Assembly: GCA_036004445.1 (NCBI GenBank) | Contig: DASYRL010000103.1 | Span: 5,285 to 69,284 of the forward strand | DNA from: DASXUC01 sp036004445 | Lineage (GTDB): Bacteria; Sysuimicrobiota; Sysuimicrobiia; Sysuimicrobiales; Kaftiobacteriaceae | Reading direction: 5' to 3' | DNA: 64,000 nt | Shown here: one piece after another, positions 41,323-48,575 of the stretch | How positions within the stretch are numbered: position 1 is the stretch's first letter | How the letters are laid out: each line of letters begins with the position of its first letter | The notes under the pieces: generated by a model | What the model was told of the DNA's origin: nothing | What the model saw: only the letters and a program-made list of their open reading frames with translations | The model's database searches: none | Position numbers and translations under genes: made by a program

Positions 41323-42779
41323 TCGTCCTCGTCGCGAACCGTGGTGAGATCGCCCTCCGTGTCATCCGGGCGTGCCGCGACCTGGGGCTGGCCACGGTGG
41401 CCGTCTACGCGCCGGCCGACGCCGGGGCGCCGCACGTCGCGCTTGCCGATAGGTCGGTCCCCCTGCCCGGTGATCCGCCCGCCGACAGCTACCTGAACGT
41501 CGACGCCCTCCTCGCTGCCGCCCGCGCGACCGGCGCCGACGCGGTCCATCCGGGCTACGGATTTCTCTCTGAAACCCCCGCGTTCGCCGAGCGCTGCGCC
41601 GCCGCCGGGCTGACGTTTGTGGGACCGTCCGCGCCGGTCCTCGCGCTCTGCGGCGACAAGGCCGCGGCCAGGGCGCGGGTGGCCGCCGCGGGCGTGCCCG
41701 TGCTGCCCGGCACCCCGCCGCTGGGTGATGACGACGCCGAGGCCGCGGCACGGCGCATCGGATTTCCCCTCTTGCTGAAAGCGGCCGCCGGCGGTGGAGG
41801 CAAGGGCATCCATCGCGTGCGCGACGCGGCCGAGCTGCCGTCGGCGCTCGCCCTGGCCCGCGGCGAAGCCGAGACGGCGTTCGGTGACGGCCGGATCTAT
41901 CTGGAGCGCTGGCTGGACGGCGCGCGACATCTGGAGGTCCAGGTGCTCGCGGATCCCACGGGACTGGTACTCGCGCTGGGCGAACGAGACTGTTCCGTGC
42001 AGCGCCGGCACCAGAAGCTGATCGAAGAGTCGCCGGCGCCCCGGCTCGCCGACACCCTCCGCCGCCGGCTGCACGCTGCCGCCGTCGCCGCCGCGCGCGG
42101 CCTCGGATACGAAAACGCGGGGACCGTAGAATTTCTCCTCAGCGGCGAGGACCTCTACTTCCTGGAGATCAACGCCCGCCTGCAGGTGGAGCATCCGGTC
42201 ACGGAGTTGGTGACGGGGATCGATCTGGTGGCCGCGCAGTTGAGCGTTGCGCGCGGCGAACCGCTCGCCCCGGGCGAGGTGACCGTCCGGGGGCACGCGA
42301 TCGAATGCCGGATCAACGCCGAGGATCCGCATTCGGGGTTCATCCCGTCGACCGGGATGATCGACGGCGTCATCGAGCCCTCGGGTCCGTGGGTCCGCGT
42401 CGATAGCGGGATGTATCGCGGGATGCCGGTGACCCGTCACTACGATCCGTTGCTGGGGAAGGTGATCACCTGGGGCCCGACCCGGGAGGATGCCCGGCGG
42501 CGAATGCGCCGGGCGCTGGAGCAGACCGCGGTCAGCGGGGTGGCGACGACGATTCCGTTTCATCAATGGGCGCTGGACGAGCCAGCGTTCGTCGCCGGGA
42601 CGTATGACACCGGGTTCACGCGCGGCTGGGAGCGGCGAAGCGCCGATCTCGGACGCGAGGCGGTCGCCGCCGCCGCCGCGCTCGCCGTCGTCGTGACCCA
42701 AGACCGCCGCCGGTCGGTGCATCCGCCGCAACGCCCCGAGCGGTGGGTCGCGGCGGCGCGCGAAGACGGTCTCCGATGA
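41319..42779 (+). CDS. accC: Biotin carboxylase subunit of propionyl-CoA carboxylase; probable CTG start
   Basis: 486 residues. Biotin carboxylase blocks: VANRGEIALRVIRACRDLGL, HPGYGFLSE, AAAGGGGKGI (ATP-grasp loop), HLEVQVLAD, RDCSVQRRHQKLIEE, EINARLQVEHPVTE. No ATG, GTG or TTG lies in frame near the conserved N-terminus; the nearest candidates upstream would demand dozens of GNAT-overlapping, unconserved codons. CTG at 41319 gives (M)IVLVANRGE, exactly the family start, and forms a CTGA overlap with the GNAT stop, the counterpart of the common ATGA/GTGA overlaps. AGGAGG lies about 13 bases upstream. The carrier gene overlaps by ATGA. Confidence 0.9.
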   Translation: MIVLVANRGEIALRVIRACRDLGLATVAVYAPADAGAPHVALADRSVPLPGDPPADSYLNVDALLAAARATGADAVHPGYGFLSETPAFAERCAAAGLTFVGPSAPVLALCGDKAAARARVAAAGVPVLPGTPPLGDDDAEAAARRIGFPLLLKAAAGGGGKGIHRVRDAAELPSALALARGEAETAFGDGRIYLERWLDGARHLEVQVLADPTGLVLALGERDCSVQRRHQKLIEESPAPRLADTLRRRLHAAAVAAARGLGYENAGTVEFLLSGEDLYFLEINARLQVEHPVTELVTGIDLVAAQLSVARGEPLAPGEVTVRGHAIECRINAEDPHSGFIPSTGMIDGVIEPSGPWVRVDSGMYRGMPVTRHYDPLLGKVITWGPTREDARRRMRRALEQTAVSGVATTIPFHQWALDEPAFVAGTYDTGFTRGWERRSADLGREAVAAAAALAVVVTQDRRRSVHPPQRPERWVAAAREDGLR

Positions 42780-43318
42780 ACTACACCATCCGCACCGCCG
42801 GAGGCGACCGGCCCGCGCGCATCCGGTTTGGTCGAGGTGGTCTCGACGTCACCGTCGATGGGCGCAGTCATCGCGTCGCGGTCTGCCCGCGCGCCGGCGC
42901 CACACAGTTCACCGTGACCGTCGACGCCACGACGTATGCGATGACCGTTGTGAGGTCGGGACAGTCCGTGACCGTGGTTGTCGGGCCCGACCGCTACGAA
43001 TTTGTGGTGAGCCGGGACCCCGCCGTACCGCGGCGGGGGGCGGCGGGGTCCGGCCGTCCATCCCGCCGCGACATCCCCGCGCCGATGCCCGGGTTGATCA
43101 AGTCGACCTCCGTGCGAGTGGGCGACTCCGTGGAGCCAGGACGCCTCGTGGCCGTCATGGAAGCGATGAAGATGCAGATGGAGATCCGCGCGCCGGAGGC
43201 AGGGCGGGTGCTCGCCGTCTTGGTCAGAGCCGGCGAAGAGGTCGCGCGGGGCGCCGTGCTTGTCACCATCGAAACCACAGGACCAGGGACCGGGGACCAG
43301 GGACCGGGGACGGACTGA
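42776..43318 (+). CDS. Biotin carboxyl carrier protein
   Basis: 180 residues. The C-terminal biotinyl domain (about 100-170) has PAPMPGLIKSTSVRVGD and the biotinylation site EAMKMQ. The N-terminal 100 residues are a beta-rich segment typical of acyl-CoA carboxylase carriers. ATGA overlap couples it to the biotin carboxylase. The final TGPGTGDQGPGTD is encoded by five 7-bp repeat units. Confidence 0.92.
   Translation: MNYTIRTAGGDRPARIRFGRGGLDVTVDGRSHRVAVCPRAGATQFTVTVDATTYAMTVVRSGQSVTVVVGPDRYEFVVSRDPAVPRRGAAGSGRPSRRDIPAPMPGLIKSTSVRVGDSVEPGRLVAVMEAMKMQMEIRAPEAGRVLAVLVRAGEEVARGAVLVTIETTGPGTGDQGPGTD
43280..43315 (+). repeat. Heptamer array at the 3' end of the biotin carrier gene
   Basis: GGACCAG, GGACCGG, GGACCAG, GGACCGG and a partial GGACGGA run in 7-bp register, alternating A and G at the sixth base. 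It is a single arm, fully coding, ending one codon before the stop; the mutase start follows after 5 bases. Confidence 0.75.
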
Positions 43319-43322
43319 ACGC

Positions 43323-44921
43323 GTGGACGATACAGAGCGCAAGCAGAAATTCGAGACGCTTGACGGGATTGAGGTCAAGCGCGCCTACGCTGCCGAGGAC
43401 GCCGCCGTCGACTATCCTCGCGACCTGGGTTCCCCCGGCGAGTTTCCCTACACGCGCGGGGTGTACCCCACGATGTACCGCGGGCGCCTGTGGACGATGC
43501 GGCAGTATGCCGGCTACGCGACGGCCGAGGACTCCAACCGGCGCTACCGCTACCTCTTGGCGCAGGGACAGACCGGGCTGTCGATCGCGTTCGATCTGCC
43601 GACCCAGATGGGATACGACTCCGACCATCCCCTGGCGCGGCCCGAAGTTGGCCTCGCCGGGGTTGCGGTCGACTCGCTGGCGGACATGGAGGTCCTCTTT
43701 GAGGGGATCCCGCTGGATGCGGTCTCCACCTCGATGACCATCAATGCCACGGCCTCGATCCTGCTGGCGATGTACGTGGCCGTGGCCGAGCGGCAGGGGG
43801 TGTCGCCGCCGGCCCTCGACGGGACCACGCAGAATGACATCCTCAAAGAGTACATCGCGCGCGGCACCTACATCTACCCGCCCACGCCGTCGCTGCGGCT
43901 GGTCACCGACACGCTGGCGTACTGCGCGGATCACCTCCCGCGTTGGAATCCCATTTCCATCAGCGGCTATCACATCCGCGAGGCGGGCGCCACCGCCGTC
44001 CAGGAAGTCGCCTTCACGCTGGCCAACGCGCTGACGTACGCGCAGGCCGCGATCGCCGCCGGACTGTCCATCGACCGGTTTGCGCCCACGCTGTCGTTCT
44101 TCTTTGCGGCGCAGATGCATCTGCTCGAGGAAGTCGCCAAGTTCCGCGCCGCGCGCCGGCTGTGGGCGCATCTCGTGACGGAGCGCCTGGGCGCGACGGA
44201 CCCGCGGTCTGCGGCGCTGCGCTTCCACACCCAGACCGCGGGCGTGGCGCTGACCGCCCAGCAGCCCGACAACAACATCGTGCGGGTCGCCCTCCAGGGG
44301 CTGGCGGCGGTGCTCGGCGGCACGCAGTCGTTGCACACCAACGCCAAGGACGAAGCCCTGGCGCTGCCGACCGACGAGTCGGCACTGCTGGCGCTGCGCA
44401 CGCAGCAGGTCATCGCGTACGAGAGCGGCGTGCCCAACACGGTTGATCCGCTCGCGGGATCGTACTACATCGAGGCGCTGACGACGGAAATCGAACGCCG
44501 CGCCGGCGAGCTGATCCGCCAGATCGAGGATGCCGGCGGTGTGCTGGCCGCGGTGGAATCCGGGCTGATCCAGCGGCAGATTGCCGAATCCGCGTACCGG
44601 GAATCACGGTTGATCGAATCCGGCGATCAGGTCGTCGTCGGCGTGAACCGGTTCCACGTGGACGAAGAGGTGTCCCCCGAGCTGCTGCGGATGTCGCCGG
44701 AGGTCCTCGAGCGCCAGCTGGCCCGGTTGTCCGGCGTGCGGCGCGACCGCGACGGCGACGCCGTGGAGCGGGCGCTGGCGCGGCTGCGGCGCGCCGCCGG
44801 CGGCAGTGAGAACCTCATGCCGCACATCCTCGAAGCCGTCAAGACGTACGCGACCATCGGCGAAATTTGCGATACACTCCGGAGCGTCTTCGGGGTCTAC
44901 AAACCACCGGCGGTCGTCTAA
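43323..44921 (+). CDS. Methylmalonyl-CoA mutase, large (catalytic) subunit
   Basis: 532 residues, GTG at 43323. The TIM-barrel substrate domain is complete: PGEFPYTRGVYPTMYRGRLWTMRQYAGYATAEDSN, LSIAFDLPTQMGYDSDHP, STSMTINATA, NDILKEYIARGTYIYPP, SISGYHIREAGATAVQE, NNIVRVALQGLAAVLGGTQSLHTNAKDEALALPTD. It stops before any B12-binding domain (DxHxxG), so it is the split form that needs a separate small subunit, absent here. It interconverts methylmalonyl-CoA and succinyl-CoA with adenosylcobalamin. Confidence 0.95.
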   Translation: MDDTERKQKFETLDGIEVKRAYAAEDAAVDYPRDLGSPGEFPYTRGVYPTMYRGRLWTMRQYAGYATAEDSNRRYRYLLAQGQTGLSIAFDLPTQMGYDSDHPLARPEVGLAGVAVDSLADMEVLFEGIPLDAVSTSMTINATASILLAMYVAVAERQGVSPPALDGTTQNDILKEYIARGTYIYPPTPSLRLVTDTLAYCADHLPRWNPISISGYHIREAGATAVQEVAFTLANALTYAQAAIAAGLSIDRFAPTLSFFFAAQMHLLEEVAKFRAARRLWAHLVTERLGATDPRSAALRFHTQTAGVALTAQQPDNNIVRVALQGLAAVLGGTQSLHTNAKDEALALPTDESALLALRTQQVIAYESGVPNTVDPLAGSYYIEALTTEIERRAGELIRQIEDAGGVLAAVESGLIQRQIAESAYRESRLIESGDQVVVGVNRFHVDEEVSPELLRMSPEVLERQLARLSGVRRDRDGDAVERALARLRRAAGGSENLMPHILEAVKTYATIGEICDTLRSVFGVYKPPAVV

Positions 44922-44931
44922 GACCGACAGC

Positions 44932-45027
44932 GTCTGCCCAGTCTTCCCAGTCCTCCCAGTCTCAATCATGATGGAGCCGGTATGTAGACAGGGTAGACTG
45001 GGTAGACGGGGCGGACTGGGTAGACGC
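44932..45027. repeat. Inverted 9-bp-unit array between mutase and meaB genes
   Basis: The left arm 44932-44963 is GTCTGCCCA, GTCTTCCCA, GTCCTCCCA, GTCTC. The right arm 44984-45027 is GTAGACAGG, GTAGACTGG, GTAGACGGG, GCGGACTGG, GTAGACGC. The arms pair with a few mismatches around a 20-base loop. The right arm ends two bases before the TTG start of meaB. Confidence 0.82.
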
Positions 45028-45029
45028 AT

Positions 45030-46004
45030 TTGGATACGCACCTACTGATCGACGAAGTGCTGGGGGGCTCGCATCAAGCCGTGGCCCGAATGATTTCTCT
45101 CATCGAAGACGGCGCGTCCGAAGGGCAGGCCGCCCTGCGGGCGCTCCATTCCCGGACCGGCCGCGGCTACACGGTCGGGGTAACCGGACCGCCCGGCGCC
45201 GGTAAGAGCACGCTGGTCGACGCGTTCATCCGCCGGTGGCGGCGGGCCGGGAAGCGTGTGGCCGTGGTCGCCGTCGACCCGACCAGTCCATTTACCGGCG
45301 GTGCAATCCTGGGAGACCGCATCCGCATGCAGGACCACGCGGCCGACTCCGGCGTGTTCATCCGCAGCATGGCGACGCGCGGGAGTCTGGGCGGGCTGGC
45401 TCCCGCCACCAGCGACGTCGCGAAACTGCTCGACGCGATCGGCTATGACCTGATCCTCATCGAAACGGTGGGAACGGGGCAGGCGGAGATCGACGTGGTC
45501 GGCGCCGCGGACACCGTGGTCATCGTGCTCGTCTCTGGCCTCGGCGACACGGTGCAGACGATCAAGGCCGGGATCATGGAAATCGGCGACATTTTTGCGG
45601 TCAACAAGGCCGACCGCGGGGACGCCGACCGCACCGTCGCGGAGGTGAAGATGATGCTCGGCCTCAGCCCGCGGAGCGGTTGGCAGCCGCCCGTGCTCCG
45701 CTGCGTCGCCACGACCGGCGAGGGTGTGGACGAACTCGTTCACACCGTGGAGGAGCATCGCGCCTTCCAGGAGGGTCACGCGCTGCTGGAGGACCGCCGC
45801 CGCCGGCGGCGTCGGGCGGAGATCCTCCGGCTGGTTGAACTCCGGGCGCGGGATCAGGCGCTCGACGCGGTCGCCCGCAGCGGCCGGCTGGACGAGCTTG
45901 CCGATCAGGTGTATCGGGGAACGCTGGATCCCTACGCCGCTGCCGACCAAATCCTAAGGGCGTCTACTCTGTCTCCTCAGTCTACTCAGTCCGAAGCCGA
46001 ATAA
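45030..46004 (+). CDS. meaB: Methylmalonyl-CoA mutase-associated G-protein chaperone MeaB
   Basis: 324 residues, TTG start. SIMIBI-class GTPase: Walker A GPPGAGKST, VAVVAVDPTSPFTGGAILGDRIRM, the MATRG-SLGGLA block, ETVGTGQAE (switch) and NKADRGD. MeaB gates cofactor loading and protects the mutase from inactivation. The C-terminal dimerisation helices are present. The last residues (STLSPQSTQSEAE) are encoded by a 9-bp repeat array and are not part of the family. Confidence 0.95.
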   Translation: MDTHLLIDEVLGGSHQAVARMISLIEDGASEGQAALRALHSRTGRGYTVGVTGPPGAGKSTLVDAFIRRWRRAGKRVAVVAVDPTSPFTGGAILGDRIRMQDHAADSGVFIRSMATRGSLGGLAPATSDVAKLLDAIGYDLILIETVGTGQAEIDVVGAADTVVIVLVSGLGDTVQTIKAGIMEIGDIFAVNKADRGDADRTVAEVKMMLGLSPRSGWQPPVLRCVATTGEGVDELVHTVEEHRAFQEGHALLEDRRRRRRRAEILRLVELRARDQALDAVARSGRLDELADQVYRGTLDPYAAADQILRASTLSPQSTQSEAE

Positions 46005-46047
46005 GCGGTGGGTTAGACGGTGGAGACGGAGAAGACGGTGGAGACGC
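45962..46047. repeat. Inverted 9-bp-unit array between meaB and the epimerase gene
   Basis: The left arm (45962-45994) has GTCTACTCT, GTCTCCTCA, GTCTACTCA, GTCC. The right arm (46011-46047) has GGTTAGACG, GTGGAGACG, GAGAAGACG, GTGGAGACG. The left arm is coding (end of meaB). The last GGTGGAG of the right arm also serves as the Shine-Dalgarno of the epimerase ATG at 46048. Confidence 0.78.
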
Positions 46048-46452
46048 ATGCATCTTGACCACGTCGGCGTGGCCGTGACCGACCTCGAGGCGGCGATCCG
46101 CTTCTACGGCGAGACCCTGGGGGCGGTCGTCACCGAGCGGTACGAACTGGCTCATGACAGGGTTCGAGTCGCGTTCCTCGACGCCGGCGGGGCTCTCATT
46201 GAACTGCTCCAGCCGTTGGGGGACGAGGGGCCCGTCTTCCGGTTCCTCCAGCGCCGTGGCGAGGGCGTGCACCATCTCGCGTTCCTGGTGCCTGACCTTG
46301 CTCAGGCGCTGGTCGACGCCCGGGTCCACGGGCAGCGTCTGATCGACGAACGGCCGCGGCCGGGCGCGGGCGGCAGGCTCATCGCCTTCCTCCATCCAGT
46401 CACGTCTCACGGAGTGCTCATCGAACTGGTGCAGGCACCTCAAGTTGGGTAA
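46048..46452 (+). CDS. mce: Methylmalonyl-CoA epimerase
   Basis: 134 residues, VOC fold. MHLDHVGVAVTDLEAAIRFYGETLGA, IELLQPLGDEGPVFRFLQRRGEGVHHLAFLV and FLHPVTSHGVLIELVQ are diagnostic and include the metal-binding His (LDHVG, VHHLA) and Glu residues. It interconverts (2S)- and (2R)-methylmalonyl-CoA, linking the carboxylase to the mutase. The Shine-Dalgarno is supplied by the preceding repeat array. Confidence 0.94.
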   Translation: MHLDHVGVAVTDLEAAIRFYGETLGAVVTERYELAHDRVRVAFLDAGGALIELLQPLGDEGPVFRFLQRRGEGVHHLAFLVPDLAQALVDARVHGQRLIDERPRPGAGGRLIAFLHPVTSHGVLIELVQAPQVG

Positions 46453-46484
46453 TAGTAACTAGCCCTGCATAAACGTTCCTCTTG

Positions 46485-46520
46485 TATTGAGACTATTCTA
46501 TGCATAGAATAGTCTCAATA
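46485..46520. repeat. 36-bp perfect palindrome
   Basis: Half-site TATTGAGACTATTCTATG is followed directly by its exact reverse complement, with no spacer. It is AT-rich (about 30% GC) in a region near 65% GC. It lies 33 bases after the epimerase stop and about 185 bases before the 3D-protein ATG. Without a T-tract it is a poor intrinsic terminator; a dimer-binding operator, a cruciform-forming site or a mobile-element remnant are all possible. Confidence 0.9.
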
Positions 46521-46703
46521 AACTGTGCGCCACATTTCCGGGGCCTGGCAGGCAAACACGACGGTTCGATCAGACCAATAATCGGTCCCAATGTCCCCGT
46601 ACCGAGGCAGGAACTGGTACCGGGGTCGCCGGAGGTGATGGCAAGAATGGCAGAAGCGCCACCTGTTTTGGCTCGCGGGGTCCCCGCCGAAGTATCTCCT
46701 GAC
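46521..46703 (+). other. Possible structured 5' leader of the G5/3D protein gene
   Basis: 183 bases between the palindrome and the ATG. Small hairpins can be drawn: GACC/GGTC near 46578, CCCCG-TACC pairing with GGTACCGGGG (about 46592-46622), and GCGGG/CCCGC with a three-base loop (about 46675-46687), 16 bases before the ATG. The frame is open through it, but the predicted peptide is not conserved-looking. c-di-AMP and c-di-GMP riboswitch consensus elements were looked for and not found. Confidence 0.3.
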
Positions 46704-47699
46704 ATGAATAAGAAAACTCCGATTTCCCTCACTGCTGTCATCCTGGCCGCCGGTCTGACCGTGCTGCTGGTGGCCGCGGGCGCCCATGCCGTCCTCCGCA
46801 AGGAGGTCACGGTGGTCGTCGCGGGACGCGCGCGCCAGCACGTCACCTACAGCCGTACGGTGGGGCAGGTCCTCACCGAGACCGAGGTGACGCTGGGCGG
46901 TGGCGACGAAGTCTCGCCGTCGCTGGCCGCGGGGCTGTCCGAGGGGGCGCGCATCGTTATCCGGCGCGCCGTGCCGCTGTCCATCACCGTCGATGGAAAG
47001 ATCTTCCGGGTGACGAGCGCCGCCGCCACGGTCCGCGACCTCCTGCACCGCCGGGGCATCGTGCTCGGGGAGCATGACAAGGTTTATCCGGCCGCGCACA
47101 GCCCGCTGTGGCAGGGTGCCACCATCCGGGTGCTGCGCATCACGCATAAGGTCGTCGCCGAGCGGACGGAAATCCCGTTCCGCGTCATCTCCTCCAAGGA
47201 CCCTGCCACCCCACGCGGGATCGTCCGAGTCAAGCAGCCCGGACGGACGGGCATCCGGGAACGGCTGTTCCGCCTGACCTTTGCCGATCGGGTGGTCGTC
47301 AACCGCACGCTGGTCGGCGAGCGCATCGTCCGCACGCCGCTGGATCGCGTCATCAGTCTGGGTGCGCAGGTGTTGATCGTCTCGAGGGGCCAGTTCGCCG
47401 GCAAGGAACTCATCCTCATGGTCGCCACCGCGTATTCGCCGTGGTGCTGTCCGGGCGTGGACAATGCGACCGCGTTCGGGATGCGGGCCGGCTACGGCGT
47501 GGTGGCCGTCGACCCCGCGATCATCCCCCTGGGCAGCCGGTTGTATGTCGAGGGGTACGGCTACGCGATCGCGGGGGATACCGGGGGCAGCATCAAGGGT
47601 CTGCGGATCGATCTGGGCTTCGACACCAGGCGGGAGGCGATCCGGTTCGGCCGCCGGCCGGTCCGTGTCTACGTCATCGAGCGGCGGGTCAGGAAGTAG
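46704..47699 (+). CDS. G5 and 3D domain cell-wall-active protein (YabE-like)
   Basis: 331 residues. An N-terminal anchor or signal helix (LTAVILAAGLTVLLVAAGAHA) precedes two DUF348 repeats (about 32-140: VTVVVAGRARQHVTYSRTVGQVL; LSITVDGKIFRVTSAAATVRDLL), a G5 domain (about 150-225) and a C-terminal 3D domain (MVATAYSPWC...GVVAVDPAIIPLGSRLYVEGYGYAIAGDTGGSIKGLRIDLGF) with the three conserved Asp. 3D domains have a double-psi barrel fold like MltA lytic transglycosylases. As in Bacillus (yabE), rsmA follows. Confidence 0.92.
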   Translation: MNKKTPISLTAVILAAGLTVLLVAAGAHAVLRKEVTVVVAGRARQHVTYSRTVGQVLTETEVTLGGGDEVSPSLAAGLSEGARIVIRRAVPLSITVDGKIFRVTSAAATVRDLLHRRGIVLGEHDKVYPAAHSPLWQGATIRVLRITHKVVAERTEIPFRVISSKDPATPRGIVRVKQPGRTGIRERLFRLTFADRVVVNRTLVGERIVRTPLDRVISLGAQVLIVSRGQFAGKELILMVATAYSPWCCPGVDNATAFGMRAGYGVVAVDPAIIPLGSRLYVEGYGYAIAGDTGGSIKGLRIDLGFDTRREAIRFGRRPVRVYVIERRVRK

Positions 47700-48543
47700 C
47701 GCATCGCCCGACCTCGCGACGCCTGCGGGCACCGCCCGTGCGCTGCGTGAGTTTGGGCTGCGTCCCCGGAAGGGCTGGGGGCAGCACTTCCTCGTCAGCC
47801 GCCGCGCCCTGACCGCGATCCTCACCGCCGCCGCCGTCCAGCCCCACGAGACGGTGCTGGAGATCGGCGCCGGGCTGGGCACGCTCACGGTTGAATTGGC
47901 GCGCCGCGCCGCCGCCGTCACCGCGGTGGAGATCGACGCCGGCCTGCTGCCGGCGCTGCGGTCCGCGCTGGCAGAGTACGGTAACGTCGCCATCATCCAC
48001 GGCGACGTCATGCGGCTCGACTTGCACGCTGCGCTCGCCGGGGCGTCGAAGGTCGTCGCCAATCTCCCGTACGCCGTCGCGTCACCCCTTATCGTGCGGC
48101 TGTTGGAGCGCCCCGCCGCTGTCCGGGTGATGGTGCTCACGGTCCAGCGTGAGGTGGCCGATCGTCTGGCGGCGCGGCCCGGCGGCAAGGAGTACGGAGC
48201 GCTGTCGGTGGCCGTGCAGTACCGGGCCGACGTGGCGACGGCCGGACGCATTCCGGCAACCGCGTTCTATCCGCCGCCCGACGTCGAGTCGACCATCATC
48301 CGCCTCGACGTGCTCGCCCGCCCGAAGGTCGTCGTGGCCGATGACGCGGCGTTCTTCCGGGTGGTCAAGGCAGCCTTCGCCCAGCGGCGGAAGACCCTGC
48401 GGAATACGCTGGCCGCCGGCCTGGCCATCACGGCCGCTGAGGCGGAGCGGGCCTGCGCTGCGGCCGGTCTGGACCCCCGGCGCCGGGGGGAAACACTGTC
48501 CTTGGAGGAGTTTGCCGCGCTGACGGCCGCGTTCGAGAGGTAA
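47665..48543 (+). CDS. rsmA: 16S rRNA dimethyladenosine transferase
   Basis: 292 residues. It dimethylates A1518/A1519 of 16S rRNA during 30S maturation. RPRKGWGQHFL, VLEIGAGLGTLTVELA (SAM motif I), AVEIDAGLLPAL, HGDVMRLDL, VVANLPYAVASPLI (catalytic NLPY) and FYPPPDVESTIIRLD are all present. The conserved N-terminus (LATPAGTARALREFGLRPRKG) lacks a nearby ATG; the only standard start before it is GTG at 47665, which overlaps the 3D gene by 35 bases. Confidence 0.95.
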   Translation: MSTSSSGGSGSSASPDLATPAGTARALREFGLRPRKGWGQHFLVSRRALTAILTAAAVQPHETVLEIGAGLGTLTVELARRAAAVTAVEIDAGLLPALRSALAEYGNVAIIHGDVMRLDLHAALAGASKVVANLPYAVASPLIVRLLERPAAVRVMVLTVQREVADRLAARPGGKEYGALSVAVQYRADVATAGRIPATAFYPPPDVESTIIRLDVLARPKVVVADDAAFFRVVKAAFAQRRKTLRNTLAAGLAITAAEAERACAAAGLDPRRRGETLSLEEFAALTAAFER

Positions 48544-48575
48544 TCCTTCATCAATCCGGAACATCAGAGGTGGTC

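Noticed and set aside
45962..46060. Cobalamin riboswitch in the mutase cluster
   Set aside because: No B12 box; the spacers are filled by 9-bp repeat arrays.
46521..46703. c-di-AMP (ydaO) or c-di-GMP (GEMM) riboswitch upstream of the 3D gene
   Set aside because: Key conserved segments could not be found; only chance resemblance such as GGTACCGGGGT.
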